Assembly: GCA_937974555.1 (NCBI GenBank)
Contig: CALJKR010000077.1
Span: forward strand, 1-23,942
Reading direction: 5' to 3'
Length of the DNA: 23,942 nucleotides
DNA from: an uncultured Flavobacteriales bacterium
Lineage (GTDB): Bacteria; Bacteroidota; Bacteroidia; Flavobacteriales_D; Sanyastnellaceae
Shown here: piece after piece, positions 1-8,153 of the stretch
Numbering within the stretch: position 1 is the first letter of the stretch
How the letters are laid out: the number at the start of each line of letters is the position of its first letter
Notes under the pieces: generated by a model
What the model saw: the letters and a program-made list of their open reading frames with translations, nothing else
What the model was told of the DNA's origin: nothing
Databases searched by the model: none
Translations under genes and position numbers: made by a program

Positions 1-879
1 CCTTGAAAGCGGGCTACCCTTGGTTAGCTTTCTAAATTCTTCTTCCGTCGTGTCTCGCCAATCATCCCATGATTTATCCAAAAGTTGATCACGATAACTA
101 AATCTGGGTTCTTGATGTGATTTTGAAAATCGATTCCACGGACAAACATCTTGGCAAATGTCACAACCAAAGACCCAATCTTCCCATTGGCCTTTCCATT
201 GATTGTCTATGGCATTTTTAAGCTCGATGGTAAAATAGGAAATACATCTACTTCCATCCACCACATAAGGTTTGACAATCGCATCAGTCGGACATGCATC
301 GATGCATTGAGTGCAGCTACCGCAATGGTCAGTGACCGGACCGTCTTCTGAAATTTCCACATCGACAATCATCTCAGCCAAAAAGAAAAAAGAACCTACT
401 TTCTTTTGAATCAAGTTGCCGTTTTTTCCTTGCCAACCCAAGCCCGCCTTGACTGCCCAAGCTCTTTCCAAAACCGGCGCACTATCAACAAACATTCTTC
501 CTTGAATCTCCCCCCAGGACTCGGTCATTTTCTGCCATAATATTTTCATCTTGTCTTTGACAACAACATGATAATCTTCGCCATAAGCATACTTTGAAAT
601 TTTGGGAATCCCCGAGGGCTGCAATTTTTCAGGAAAATAGTTGTACAGCAAAGAGATCACAGTCTTGGCTCCAGGCACCAATTCTCTGGGGTCCAATCGC
701 TTGTCGAAATGGTTGGCCATATAATCCATTTGCCCATGCCCATTGTTCTTCAACCATTGCTCCAAGCGCGGAGCTTCCTCTTCTAAAAATGTAGCTTTAC
801 TCGCGCCACAAGACAAGAAACCCAACTCCCGAGACCATTGCTTTAATTGCTCACTGCGCTTGCTGGCAATCCAATTCAT
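1..879 (-). CDS. queG: Epoxyqueuosine reductase QueG, 3' end cut by window edge
   Basis: QueG reduces epoxyqueuosine to queuosine in the wobble position of GUN-anticodon tRNAs, using cobalamin and two [4Fe-4S] clusters in the cytoplasm. I translated the minus strand from the ATG at 877-879; 293 codons stay open to base 1. The VDSAPVLER segment (D134 is the expected proton donor) and GLGWQGKNGN (147-156) are family hallmarks. The ferredoxin-like part shows C186-x2-C189-x2-C192-x3-C196P, then C212 and C239-x2-C242-x3-C246P. The family is usually a little over 300 residues, so only a short C-terminal tail should be missing. The start lies 1 nt after the ruvB stop, which suggests translational coupling. 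Seen: motifs and spacing. Known: the reaction. Confidence is high; the real end is outside the window. Confidence 0.95.
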   Translation of the reverse strand, partial: MNWIASKRSEQLKQWSRELGFLSCGASKATFLEEEAPRLEQWLKNNGHGQMDYMANHFDKRLDPRELVPGAKTVISLLYNYFPEKLQPSGIPKISKYAYGEDYHVVVKDKMKILWQKMTESWGEIQGRMFVDSAPVLERAWAVKAGLGWQGKNGNLIQKKVGSFFFLAEMIVDVEISEDGPVTDHCGSCTQCIDACPTDAIVKPYVVDGSRCISYFTIELKNAIDNQWKGQWEDWVFGCDICQDVCPWNRFSKSHQEPRFSYRDQLLDKSWDDWRDTTEEEFRKLTKGSPLSR

Positions 880-880
880 C

Positions 881-1900
881 TTAAAACAATTGTCCCGACT
901 GGGCTTGTCTGCCCTTTCCCAGGTGCTGGTAGGTTTTGTCCGTCAATTGACGACCTCTGGGCGTTCTAATTAAAAATCCCTCTTGAATTAGAAAGGGCTC
1001 ATACACCTCTTCGATGGTTCCTGAATCTTCTCCCACAGCGGTAGCAATGGTGGTTAGACCCACTGGGCCACCATTGAACTTATCCAATAAGGTCATCAAA
1101 ATCTTATTGTCCATCTCATCCAATCCATAGGTATCTACATTGAGTGCATTCAAAGCCATCTTGGTAATTTCCAAAGTGATGGTTCCATCGCCTTTGATTT
1201 GCGCAAAATCGCGTACCCTCCTTAGAAGAGCATTTGCGATACGCGGCGTGCCTCTGCTCCTGCGTGCCATTTCAAAAGCAGCCTCTTCTTGTGTCGGAAT
1301 TTGAAGGATATGTGCACTTCGAGACACGATGTCCGTCAAGATTCGAGAATCATAATAGGCCAATCGCGCATTGATTCCAAAGCGGGCGCGCAGGGGTGCT
1401 GTTAACAGACCGGAACGTGTAGTGGCGCCGACCAAGGTAAAAGGATTAAGCGCAATTTGCACCGACCGCGCATTGGGTCCAGTATCGATCACCAAATCTA
1501 TTTTAAAATCTTCCATGGCGGAGTACAAATACTCCTCTACCACTGGACTCAGTCGATGAATTTCATCGATAAACAAGATGTCATTTTCTTCCAAATTGGT
1601 CAACAAACCAGCCAAATCTGCTGGCTTATCTAAAACAGGACCAGAGGTTGTTTTGATACCAACACCCATTTCATTGGCAATGATGTTGGCCAATGTCGTC
1701 TTTCCCAATCCAGGAGGACCATGCAACAACACATGATCCAAACTTTCAGAACGCAACTTGGCCGCTGATACAAATATTTGAAGATTCTCCAGCACTTGAC
1801 GCTGACCTGTAAAATCATCAAATACCTTGGGACGCAATGCACGCTCAAAATCACGGTCTCCGAATTGCTCGGCTTCACTGCGTATATCAAATTCTGACAT
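881..1900 (-). CDS. ruvB: Holliday junction branch-migration DNA helicase RuvB
   Basis: RuvB is the AAA+ motor of the RuvABC resolvasome; as a hexamer it drives branch migration of Holliday junctions together with RuvA. The 339 residues match the usual family length. Walker A is GPPGLGKT at 61-68, Walker B is IDEIH at 111-115, sensor 1 is GATTR at 158-162, and the PLRARFG segment at 169-175 carries the expected arginine finger. The C-terminal winged-helix part ends the protein (for example TPRGRQLT). The ATG is 9 nt after the stop of the preceding predicted outer-membrane protein gene, and queG follows after 1 nt, so it sits in a continuous minus-strand run behind the oxidase genes. No ruvA or ruvC is nearby. 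Certain identification. Confidence 0.98.
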   Translation of the reverse strand: MSEFDIRSEAEQFGDRDFERALRPKVFDDFTGQRQVLENLQIFVSAAKLRSESLDHVLLHGPPGLGKTTLANIIANEMGVGIKTTSGPVLDKPADLAGLLTNLEENDILFIDEIHRLSPVVEEYLYSAMEDFKIDLVIDTGPNARSVQIALNPFTLVGATTRSGLLTAPLRARFGINARLAYYDSRILTDIVSRSAHILQIPTQEEAAFEMARRSRGTPRIANALLRRVRDFAQIKGDGTITLEITKMALNALNVDTYGLDEMDNKILMTLLDKFNGGPVGLTTIATAVGEDSGTIEEVYEPFLIQEGFLIRTPRGRQLTDKTYQHLGKGRQAQSGQLF

Positions 1901-1909
1901 GCTTCAAAA

Positions 1910-2605
1910 TTACTCTATTTCATCTTGGAACAAATGCCCATAGCGCGAATAAAGTTCTCCAAATAATATTCGGGCCCTAAAAACGTACAATGGAGCGTAA
2001 AAGTTTTGGTTGATATTGGGATTATTCTTGAGCATAATCCGATACCCATATCCAGCCCCAATGCCAATCCAAGGAGAAAATTTGTATTCAATGGTAATGT
2101 TGGGCTCGTAGAGAATCACTGACTCACGATACAATTTTTCAGGCTTATTGTTTAGGGGTTGGGTCTGTAAAAAAGAATGTCCATAGCCCAATTGCACCGG
2201 TATAATACCTTCCCAATTTCCTTTGTTATAAAACACAAATTCACCAAATAGAGAAAAGTATCTCATTTTCATCGGCAACTGATCTGAATAGCCCAAGACC
2301 GACTGTTTGATATCCGATTGCAACCAATGATAACCCATCCCGAGCGTTAATCTATTTCCCCAAGTAGCGCCGCATTTGAGTGATTGCACCTTCACACTTC
2401 GCCCTGTAATAAAAGAGTTTTGGGTATCCCATTTGAAAGCAGGAGTAGGTTTTTTAGCAACCAAATCCCGGAAAGTAGCCCCCAATTGAATGGTTTGGGC
2501 ATTGGCCACTTGGAAACTGCTGGCCGTCATCCATAAACAAAAAATCCGCAACAAAATGCTGCGGATTTTTAAATCAAAAGATTCAATATTAATGTGCGTG
2601 CTCAC
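1910..2605 (-). CDS. Predicted secreted/outer-membrane protein of unknown function
   Basis: I do not recognise a named family. The frame gives 231 residues from a GTG at 2603-2605 that overlaps the last 17 nt of coxA. A signal peptide is visible: basic residues K13, R15 and R20, a hydrophobic stretch at 21-31, and an ANA cleavage site at 34-36 followed by Q37. The mature part has alternating hydrophobic/aromatic strands (for example RYFSLFGEFVFY, NITIEYKF, GIGAGYGYRIML) and several Gly-Tyr turns, as in small outer-membrane beta-barrels. TTG codons at 2554 and 2551 are alternative starts giving a shorter leader. A terminator-like hairpin (2540-2570) lies inside the leader codons. The place between coxA and ruvB suggests read-through expression. 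The barrel is an inference; the export signal is fairly clear. Confidence 0.75.
   Translation of the reverse strand: MSTHINIESFDLKIRSILLRIFCLWMTASSFQVANAQTIQLGATFRDLVAKKPTPAFKWDTQNSFITGRSVKVQSLKCGATWGNRLTLGMGYHWLQSDIKQSVLGYSDQLPMKMRYFSLFGEFVFYNKGNWEGIIPVQLGYGHSFLQTQPLNNKPEKLYRESVILYEPNITIEYKFSPWIGIGAGYGYRIMLKNNPNINQNFYAPLYVFRARILFGELYSRYGHLFQDEIE
2540..2570 (-). terminator. Terminator-like hairpin after coxA, inside the next gene's leader
   Basis: AAAAATCCGCA (2540-2550) pairs perfectly with TGCGGATTTTT (2560-2570) around a 9-nt loop. In the minus direction the second arm ends in a run of Ts, as in a Rho-independent terminator, and it sits 18 nt beyond the coxA stop. It overlaps codons 12-22 of the downstream predicted membrane protein. 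It may therefore attenuate rather than stop transcription. The hairpin is certain as sequence; its function is inferred. Confidence 0.6.
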
Positions 2606-4358
2606 CTTGTTTCAAAGGAACAATTTGAGGAACAAAATCTTCTTCGTGCTCAGGATTTGAATAATCGTAAGCCCAACGGTGTACCTCAGGCAATGCCCCT
2701 GGCCAGTTCCCGTGTACATGTTGAACTGGGGTAGTCCATTCCAATGTGTTTGACTTCCATGGATTTTGAGTAGCCTTTTGGCCATACCAAATGCTGTGGA
2801 AGAAATTGAAAATAAACAACAACTGAGCAGCACCACCAATGATTGCAAATGTAGAAATCATGGGATTCAAGTCCATTACGTGATCCAAGTAATCAAACTC
2901 AGAGTAGTCATAATAACGTCGAGGCGCTCCTGCAATTCCCACAAAGTGCATTGGGAAGAATACGCCAAATCCACAAACCATGGTCAACCAGAAGTGCGCA
3001 TAACCCAACTTGGAGTTCAACATACGACCATACATTTTTGGGAACCAGTGGTAAACACCGGCCAACATTCCAAAAATAGCAGACATACCCATTACAATGT
3101 GGAAGTGAGCTACAACGAAATAAGTATCGTGAACGTTCACGTCCAAAGCCGAGTCAGCCAAAATGATACCTGTCAAACCACCGGTAACGAAAGTACTAAC
3201 CAAACCTACAGAGAACATCATGGCAGGTGTAAACTTGATGTTACCTTGCCAAAGTGTAGTAATGTAGTTGAACGCTTTAACAGCAGATGGAATAGCAATC
3301 AACAAAGTGGTGAATACGAACACAGATCCAATAAAAGGATTCATTCCCGTAACGTACATGTGGTGACCCCATACGATGAAAGAAAGGAAACCAATGGCCA
3401 AGATCGAACCAATCATCGCTTTGTAACCAAAGATTGGCTTTCTTGAGTTGGTAGCAATTACTTCAGAGGAGATACCCAAAGCAGGCAACAATACGATATA
3501 AACCTCTGGGTGTCCCAAGAACCAGAACAAATGTTGGAACAAAATGGGAGAACCTCCAGTGACATCCAATGCTTCACCTTGAATAAAGATATCTGACAAA
3601 TAAAACGCGGTTCCCATGGTACGGTCCATGATCAACAATACAACCGCAGAAACCAAAACAGGGAAAGACAAAACCCCTAAAATCGCAGTCACCAAAAGCG
3701 CCCAAACGGTCAATGGCAAACGCGTCATTTTCATGCCCTTGGTTCTCAAGTTGATGATCGTTACGATGTAGTTCAAACCACCCAACAAAGAAGAAGCAAC
3801 GAATAGAACCATTGAAATCAACCAAAGTGTCATCCCTGTTCCTGAACCTGGCATCGCCTGTGGCAAAGCAGACAAAGGAGGATAAATCGTCCAACCACCT
3901 GAAGCAGCACCGCCTTCAACAAACAAAGAAGCCAACATGATTAAACTTGATACCAAGAAGAACCAATAAGACAACATGTTCATGAAACCTGATGCCATAT
4001 CGCGTGCACCAATTTGCAATGGAATAAGCAAGTTGGCAAAGGTTCCAGACAAACCACCGGTCAATACAAAGAATACCATGATCGTACCGTGGATGGTAAC
4101 CATCGCCAAATAGGCGTTTTTATCCAAAATTCCATCTGGCGCCCATTTGTCGCCCAAGAAAGCGTTTAAGATCGCAAACTTTTCTCCTGGCCATCCCAAT
4201 TGAAGGCGGAAAAAGATTGACAACATAACAGCAACAATTCCCATGAAGATAGCAGTGATCAAAAACTGCTTGGAAATCATTTTATGGTCATGCGAGAAAA
4301 TATACTTCGAAATGAAACTTTCTTCGTGGTGACCGTGATCGTGAGTATGTGCTCCCAT
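2589..4358 (-). CDS. ctaD: Cytochrome c oxidase subunit I (aa3 type)
   Basis: This is the catalytic haem-copper subunit that reduces O2 to water and pumps protons in the inner membrane. The 589 residues form a multi-helix membrane protein. Ligands are all visible: H90 (low-spin haem a, IHGT), H283 with the crosslinked Y287 in GHPEVYI, H332-H333 (CuB), H418 (haem a3) and H420 (haem a) in HDTYFVVAHFH. E285 marks an A1-type D channel, and K361 (IPSAVK) fits the K channel. Both ends are rich in histidine (HTHDHGHH at 4-11; GEHAH at the C-terminus). It follows coxB by 20 nt and is the last oxidase gene; subunits III and IV are not in the window. The stop overlaps the GTG of the next gene. Confidence 0.98.
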   Translation of the reverse strand: MGAHTHDHGHHEESFISKYIFSHDHKMISKQFLITAIFMGIVAVMLSIFFRLQLGWPGEKFAILNAFLGDKWAPDGILDKNAYLAMVTIHGTIMVFFVLTGGLSGTFANLLIPLQIGARDMASGFMNMLSYWFFLVSSLIMLASLFVEGGAASGGWTIYPPLSALPQAMPGSGTGMTLWLISMVLFVASSLLGGLNYIVTIINLRTKGMKMTRLPLTVWALLVTAILGVLSFPVLVSAVVLLIMDRTMGTAFYLSDIFIQGEALDVTGGSPILFQHLFWFLGHPEVYIVLLPALGISSEVIATNSRKPIFGYKAMIGSILAIGFLSFIVWGHHMYVTGMNPFIGSVFVFTTLLIAIPSAVKAFNYITTLWQGNIKFTPAMMFSVGLVSTFVTGGLTGIILADSALDVNVHDTYFVVAHFHIVMGMSAIFGMLAGVYHWFPKMYGRMLNSKLGYAHFWLTMVCGFGVFFPMHFVGIAGAPRRYYDYSEFDYLDHVMDLNPMISTFAIIGGAAQLLFIFNFFHSIWYGQKATQNPWKSNTLEWTTPVQHVHGNWPGALPEVHRWAYDYSNPEHEEDFVPQIVPLKQGEHAH

Positions 4359-4378
4359 ATCTTCTTTACTAAAGTTCT

Positions 4379-5605
4379 TTATATTTTTGTTTGCGCTACC
4401 ATTGTTGTATCAGAAGCAGGCGCAGGCGCAGCTTCTTCTTTCTTGGCTCCTTCTCCACTAAAAGTCTTTTGTTCTGCCAACCAAGCATTGAAGTCCTCTG
4501 GAGTATCTACAACAACTGTCATCTTCATATTGAAGTGAGCAGCTCCGCACACTTTGTTACACAATAAAACGTAATCAAACTTATCGTTACCCAATTTCTT
4601 GCGCATCTCAGCCGTGGTAATGGTTGGTTTCATTTTGAAACGAGTGGGTACACCAGGAACCGTGTTCATTTGAGCACGGAAATGGGGCATGTAGGCTGAG
4701 TGAATTACGTCTTGAGAACGGAAAACAAACTCTACTTCTTGACCCACAGGAATGTGGAACTCACCTTTCACAATCTTATCGTCCGCACCAGCCAACCATT
4801 GACTTTGTCCATTCAATTCATTCTCTTTCAAGTCCAAAATACGCTGCTTATGACGCTTCAACTTGTACAACTGCTCTTCCAAGCTTTCCATGTAGCTATC
4901 GGGCATGGTTCCTTTGGCTACACCATCAGCAATTGCCTTTTCAGTTGACTCGATGTTGTGATCCAACTCGGCCAATTTTTGAGCAACACCTTCTTTGGTA
5001 ACCATTCCCAATGCATTGGTGGTACCAATCAAATTGTAGTCAACCGCACCAAATACTTTGTTCTCTCCGGGATATCTTGCTGTCCAGTCAAATTGCTTAG
5101 AATACAACTCGATTTTCATGGCATCTGCGGAAGCAGGTCCGGTGATATTGTTCCATGTAATCAAACCATAAACAATGATAAACGCCATTGTCACACCAGG
5201 AACCAAAGTCCACAACATCTCCAAACGGTTGTCATGGGCAAAGAATTTGGCTTTGCGGTTTGGGTTGAAACGGTATTTGTTTGCGAAAGTGAACAACAAG
5301 TAGTTCACGATAAAAAACACGATCGTGATCAACCAGATATTCAAAGACATCAATTTGTCCATTGCAACACCGTGCTCTGACGCAGACTCTGGCAAATAAT
5401 CACCATACTTGGCATACAAATAAATCACTGATCCAAAGAATACAAACATCCAAACAATCCATGCGTTTGCATTGACACGATTGTCTGCTGCTGAAACTTC
5501 TTCCTCACGTGAATTTCTCAACGTGCGGGATAAATCATACACTTTGGTCAATTGTGCAATTGCAATAATTGCCAACACCACCACTAAAAGAATGAATAAG
5601 TTCAT
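4379..5605 (-). CDS. ctaC: Cytochrome c oxidase subunit II with coiled-coil insertion
   Basis: Subunit II receives electrons at the CuA centre and passes them to subunit I. Hydrophobic segments lie at 2-19, 48-65, 86-107 and 131-149. The periplasmic cupredoxin part holds the CuA ligands H302, C349, C353, H357 and M360. Two features are unusual against the textbook subunit: a charged, heptad-like insertion at about 203-263 (LAELDHNIESTEKAI... EEQLYKLKRHKQRIL) between the start of the cupredoxin domain and its later strands, and Lys351 in the loop CNKVCG where mitochondrial and proteobacterial proteins have Glu. The last 30 residues are low-complexity Ala/Glu/Lys. No CxxCH haem motif is present, so electrons must come from a cytochrome domain elsewhere, plausibly ActA or ActE. 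It starts 29 nt after actF. Confidence 0.96.
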   Translation of the reverse strand: MNLFILLVVVLAIIAIAQLTKVYDLSRTLRNSREEEVSAADNRVNANAWIVWMFVFFGSVIYLYAKYGDYLPESASEHGVAMDKLMSLNIWLITIVFFIVNYLLFTFANKYRFNPNRKAKFFAHDNRLEMLWTLVPGVTMAFIIVYGLITWNNITGPASADAMKIELYSKQFDWTARYPGENKVFGAVDYNLIGTTNALGMVTKEGVAQKLAELDHNIESTEKAIADGVAKGTMPDSYMESLEEQLYKLKRHKQRILDLKENELNGQSQWLAGADDKIVKGEFHIPVGQEVEFVFRSQDVIHSAYMPHFRAQMNTVPGVPTRFKMKPTITTAEMRKKLGNDKFDYVLLCNKVCGAAHFNMKMTVVVDTPEDFNAWLAEQKTFSGEGAKKEEAAPAPASDTTMVAQTKI

Positions 5606-5634
5606 TGTTTTTTCTTTTTTCTATCCTACTAATT

Positions 5635-6846
5635 TTAAATACTGTGATGATTACTTTCATCTAAGAAAGGATGCTTCACAGGAATCAAGTTTGCTTTGGT
5701 CAATGCTGTTGTAAACATGCGCACAAATAAACCTAAAAATCCGATAAACAAACCCAATTCAAACCAAACGGTGAAAGTTTCATGCGCATGGGTTGTTCCG
5801 GGAATTACTGCCAAATAGAAGTCAAAGAAGTGAGAGATGAAAATAATCACCCCAGCTCTTACCAAGAACTTCGTATTTCTCTTTGCATCGCGCGCAATCA
5901 ATGAGTAGAAAGGAACCGCAAAATTCACGAAGAAAATGGTCCACATCATTCCCATATAATGGTCATAACGCTCTTTGAAGTAAGTAACCTCTTCTGGAAT
6001 ATCTGAATACCAAATCAACATGTATTGACAGAACCACAAGTAGCTCCACAACATTGAAATGGCAAACATCCATTTACCCATATCATGAATATGAGAGTCG
6101 TTGACATTTCCGAAGTATCCCAATTTCTTCAACCACACCAAAGCCAAGGTAGCAAAGGTCATTGTTGAAACCCACATTCCAGAGAATACGTACCAACCAT
6201 ACATGGTAGAATACCAGTGTGTATCGATACTCATCAAAACGTCCCAAGACATGGTTGAGGAGAACACTGCAAAGAAAACCAAGAACACAGCTCCCTTGCG
6301 ATATTGCAAAAAGTGTAAATCTGTTCCACCTATAGTATCCTCTTGAATGGACCACTCACGGAATTTTCTGGAGAAGTAAATGAATGTTCCGGCATAAGCC
6401 AACATTCTCAACCAAAAGAACCAAGCAGACAAATAAGGTTTTTTACCTGCGATGATGGCATCATAATCTGGGTGGTTGATGTCATGAACATTGGGATCCA
6501 TCCAATGATACAAATGATGCAAGTGCAATTGGCCTGCAGCAATTACCAACAACAATATTCCCACTCCCACAGGGATGTATTGGAACATCGCTTCAAAAAT
6601 TCGCTTCAAAGTAGCTGACCATGCAGCTTCAGTTGCATATTGCAATGCGTAGAAAAACATCGCGCCCAAGGCAACTGCAAAATAGAAGAAAGCATTGATC
6701 AAAATATTGGCCCACCAGTACTGGTGATGCTCAGTATGATCAACTACATAACCACCAATCAAGGCAATCAATCCTATCCCCATGAAAATTGAGGACCACT
6801 TTTTTACTCCACTGGGGACTTCAAATTGTAATTTATCGTGTGTCAT
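5635..6846 (-). CDS. actF: Alternative Complex III subunit ActF (quinol-oxidising membrane subunit)
   Basis: ActF is a polytopic subunit related to ActC/NrfD and helps build the membrane arm of Alternative Complex III. The 403 residues contain about ten hydrophobic helices, beginning at 19-36 after a polar KLQFEVPSGVKKW lead. Characteristic segments include AAGQLHLHHLYHWM (103-116), SSTMSWDVLMSIDTHWYSTMYGW and WSYLWFCQYMLIWYSDIPEE. The latter two are strongly conserved in this family as I recall it. It lies 12 nt after actE and 29 nt before coxB. No haem or metal motif is seen. Identification rests on the segments and on its fixed place in the act operon. Confidence 0.93.
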   Translation of the reverse strand: MTHDKLQFEVPSGVKKWSSIFMGIGLIALIGGYVVDHTEHHQYWWANILINAFFYFAVALGAMFFYALQYATEAAWSATLKRIFEAMFQYIPVGVGILLLVIAAGQLHLHHLYHWMDPNVHDINHPDYDAIIAGKKPYLSAWFFWLRMLAYAGTFIYFSRKFREWSIQEDTIGGTDLHFLQYRKGAVFLVFFAVFSSTMSWDVLMSIDTHWYSTMYGWYVFSGMWVSTMTFATLALVWLKKLGYFGNVNDSHIHDMGKWMFAISMLWSYLWFCQYMLIWYSDIPEEVTYFKERYDHYMGMMWTIFFVNFAVPFYSLIARDAKRNTKFLVRAGVIIFISHFFDFYLAVIPGTTHAHETFTVWFELGLFIGFLGLFVRMFTTALTKANLIPVKHPFLDESNHHSI

Positions 6847-6858
6847 AATTATCCTAGA

Positions 6859-7599
6859 TTAGGGTTTTGCCATCGTTTCTGCTGTTGCTGCTTCTGCAGG
6901 AGCTGCAGCCGCAATTACAACCATTCCATTGTTATCATAAGTTGGCGCAGGTACACCTTTTTGCAAGCACTTCACGTACTCGATTACCTGCCAACGCTCC
7001 AATTTGGTCAATTGAGAAGCGTGAGAACCCATCAAACCTTTACCATAGGTAATGGAGTGATACATTTTACCTTCGCTCAAATCTTTCAATTTTCCAGGAT
7101 AGTCAGGTGCTACAATTTTTCCACTTGCAGAAATTGCTCCATCGCCTTTTCCTTCTTTACCATGACAATGCGCGCACATGGTTTGATACAAAGCTGCTCC
7201 ACGTTCGATGTTGGTCTTGTTGCTCAACAAAGGTGATTTCACTTCAGTTGCAGAACGCTCATAATCATCTGGCGTATTCTTTAAAGTGTAAGGATAAATC
7301 ATGAAAGACGCACCTGCGGTGGTCAATTTCTCCGCACGCTTCATATCTGCCTCAATGAAAGGAACAGTACCAGGAGCAGGCTTGCGAGACAATTTCATGG
7401 TTACACCAGCCTCTGCTTTTTGAGACAACGTCCAATCCATGTGTTTATTAGAACCATAGTCTACATAGGCTTCCAAAGCTGGAGAGCGGTACATGTCAGG
7501 CATGTACTCGTACCCTGCAGAATTTGGATCTACACGACAAGATGTAAGGGCCAAAACCAAGGACAATACACCTGTAATTTTTATCAATGGGCGATTCAT
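6859..7599 (-). CDS. actE: Alternative Complex III monohaem cytochrome c lipoprotein ActE
   Basis: ActE carries one c-type haem on the periplasmic face of Alternative Complex III. The 246 residues start with a lipoprotein signal peptide ending in LTSC (18-21), so C21 should be acylated. The N-terminal part contains the family segment YEYMPDMYRSPALEAY (30-45). The haem site is C142-AH-C145-H146, and M190 (KGLMGS) is the likely distal ligand. A C-terminal Ala/Pro-rich tail (from about 225) is probably disordered. The ATG is only 2 nt after the actD stop, and actF follows after 12 nt. Seen: lipobox, haem motif, context. Known: subunit role. Confidence 0.95.
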   Translation of the reverse strand: MNRPLIKITGVLSLVLALTSCRVDPNSAGYEYMPDMYRSPALEAYVDYGSNKHMDWTLSQKAEAGVTMKLSRKPAPGTVPFIEADMKRAEKLTTAGASFMIYPYTLKNTPDDYERSATEVKSPLLSNKTNIERGAALYQTMCAHCHGKEGKGDGAISASGKIVAPDYPGKLKDLSEGKMYHSITYGKGLMGSHASQLTKLERWQVIEYVKCLQKGVPAPTYDNNGMVVIAAAAPAEAATAETMAKP

Positions 7600-7601
7600 A
7601 A

Positions 7602-8135
7602 TTAATACTCCTTAATGCTAAGTTCATACACATCTGTTCCTTTGATCATCTCTTCGATCTCGGCGGCAGACATACTTCCATTTTGTTCAGTCACGATTTC
7701 CATCACAAACTTATCGTCTGTAGTGCGTGGATCTGGGTTACTTGCTGGCATTCCTGGCAATGTACCATTGCGTAAGAAATACGTGATTGCCATACCATGT
7801 GCACCACAGAAAACTGAAAATTCGAAAATTACAGGAACAAATGCGGGGGCATTTTCAATCCAAGAAAAACTGGGTTTACCTCCGATGTTCATTGGCCAGT
7901 CATGAATCATGAAATACCAAGTTCCAAAGATGGCCAAGATTGTACCTGTTGTGGCGTACATAAAAGAAGCAATCGCCAAACGAGTGCGTTTTACACCAAT
8001 TACAGGATCCAAACCATGAACGGGAAATGGAGAGAAAACATCTTTTACTCTGATTCCCTTTGCTACCAATGCACGAGCCGCGTCCATTAACTTTTGGTCG
8101 TCATCGTACATCACGTGAAATACTTTGTTTGCCAT
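7602..8135 (-). CDS. actD: Alternative Complex III subunit ActD (DUF3341)
   Basis: ActD is a small two-helix subunit of Alternative Complex III with a soluble N-terminal domain. The 177 residues start with a compact alpha/beta domain (about 1-50, including DVFSPFPVHGLD at 32-43, typical of DUF3341). Hydrophobic helices follow at 53-75 and 98-121, and the C-terminal tail is soluble. No cofactor motif is visible. It begins 18 nt after actC and its stop is 2 nt from the actE start. Length and the PFPVHGLD segment fit the family well. Confidence 0.93.
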   Translation of the reverse strand: MANKVFHVMYDDDQKLMDAARALVAKGIRVKDVFSPFPVHGLDPVIGVKRTRLAIASFMYATTGTILAIFGTWYFMIHDWPMNIGGKPSFSWIENAPAFVPVIFEFSVFCGAHGMAITYFLRNGTLPGMPASNPDPRTTDDKFVMEIVTEQNGSMSAAEIEEMIKGTDVYELSIKEY

Positions 8136-8153
8136 GTCTGTTCTTTATGCCAA

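Noticed and set aside
2766..3446. Long open frame on the plus strand opposite coxA
   Set aside because: It mirrors the strongly conserved codons of coxA, has no recognisable protein features and no promoter or start context.
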